From Actinomycetota bacterium (GTDB lineage Bacteria > Actinomycetota > Acidimicrobiia > Spongiisociales > UBA5794), in assembly GCA_003648875.1 (NCBI GenBank), contig QMQC01000109.1, positions 1 to 6,527 on the forward strand: DNA of 6,527 bases, given 5' to 3'. Of the stretch, positions 6,319 to 6,527 are shown piece by piece; position 1 is the stretch's first letter, and every line of letters starts with the position of its first letter. The translations under genes were made by a program, and so were the position numbers. The notes beneath the pieces are model-generated. The model worked only from the letters and a program-made list of their open reading frames with translations, was not told the DNA's origin and made no database searches.

Positions 6319-6405
6319 GTGCAAACCCGCTATCTCATCCTCGCATCGCTCACGGCGGCCCTCGTGATACTCGTTGCGACTGCGGTGTGGTTCTCGACGC
6401 TGTGA
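6319..6405 (+). CDS. Possible 28-residue single-span membrane microprotein
   Basis: The frame encodes a short basic start (MQTRY, with GTG read as Met) followed by an almost unbroken hydrophobic stretch of about 20 residues (LILASLTAALVILVATAVWF), ending in STL. This is what a single transmembrane helix or signal-anchor looks like. Third codon positions are mostly G or C, like the neighbouring genes. Its stop overlaps the GTG of the next gene as GTGA, the same coupling used in the minus-strand operon. There is no ribosome site before GTG 6319, but a TANNNT element at 6307-6312 suits a leaderless start. In-frame GTG codons at 6274 and 6277 could add 14 or 15 residues. I do not recognise a family and assign no function. 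It may instead be a leader peptide controlling the hydrolase, or not be translated. Confidence 0.45.
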   Translation: MQTRYLILASLTAALVILVATAVWFSTL

Positions 6406-6527
6406 CGATCCTCTCCCTCACAACCTCAGACGGAGAACGCCTCGAGGCGGTCCATGACAAGGCTGACAGCGCCGATGGCATCATCGTGCTCTGCCACCCC
6501 CATCCCCAACAAGGCGGCACGATGCGC
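6402..6527 (+). CDS. Alpha/beta hydrolase, N-terminal part, cut by window end
   Basis: Forty-two codons remain open to the right edge, starting at a GTG that overlaps the preceding short frame's stop as GTGA. After a first strand and a variable stretch, residues 26-41 read GIIVLCHPHPQQGGTM. The strand followed by CHPHP-x-x-GGTM is typical of the predicted alpha/beta hydrolases of the COG2945 / dienelactone-hydrolase-like group, where the HPHP-GG turn lies near the oxyanion hole. The catalytic serine, acid and histidine lie beyond the window, so activity and substrate cannot be judged. It is transcribed away from the lipoylation operon and there is no evidence that it shares its function. Confidence 0.75.
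   Translation, partial: MTILSLTTSDGERLEAVHDKADSADGIIVLCHPHPQQGGTMR

Noticed and set aside
1..6527. CRISPR array, tRNA, rRNA, insertion sequence, attachment site
   Set aside because: I saw no spaced direct repeats, cloverleaf, transposase motif or terminal repeats. The window looks like housekeeping chromosome.

Overview
The window carries a compact, moderately GC-rich bacterial gene cluster. Codon use favours G/C at third positions, GTG starts occur, stop and start codons overlap by 4 bases, the E2 lipoyl motif is TDKVDTEIPSPAAG, and the -10-like elements fit TANNNT. These traits suggest an actinobacterium, perhaps a deep-branching or uncultured lineage. This assignment is inference; there is no rRNA or other phylogenetic marker in the window.

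Minus strand (6229 to 153), five genes in one direction: dihydrolipoamide dehydrogenase E3 (6229..4856), a 2-oxoacid dehydrogenase E2 acyltransferase with one lipoyl domain (4844..3582), a single polypeptide joining octanoyltransferase LipB to lipoyl synthase LipA (3585..1933), an M24 (Xaa-Pro type) aminopeptidase (1936..848) and an MBL-fold metal-dependent hydrolase (788..153). The first four are tightly coupled: the E2 Shine-Dalgarno lies on the E3 stop, E2 and lipBA overlap as GTGA, and lipBA and the peptidase overlap as ATGA. The MBL gene follows after 59 bases that hold a hairpin. A second hairpin lies just past its stop, at 113-145.

The first three genes form a logical unit. LipB transfers octanoyl from acyl carrier protein to the lipoyl-domain lysine of E2 (K43), LipA inserts two sulfurs to make lipoate, E2 uses the lipoyl arm, and E3 reoxidises it. 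No E1 is present here, and upstream of E3 the strand switches, so E1 must be encoded elsewhere. The most unusual point is the LipB-LipA fusion, which also has a good internal Shine-Dalgarno and ATG exactly where a stand-alone LipA would start.

Plus strand (6319 to the right edge): a possible 28-residue membrane microprotein overlaps by GTGA the start of an alpha/beta hydrolase that is cut off by the window end. Between the divergent units (6230-6318) are two candidate TANNNT -10 elements with an inverted repeat between them. Bases 1-152 hold no gene I can support apart from the hairpin.
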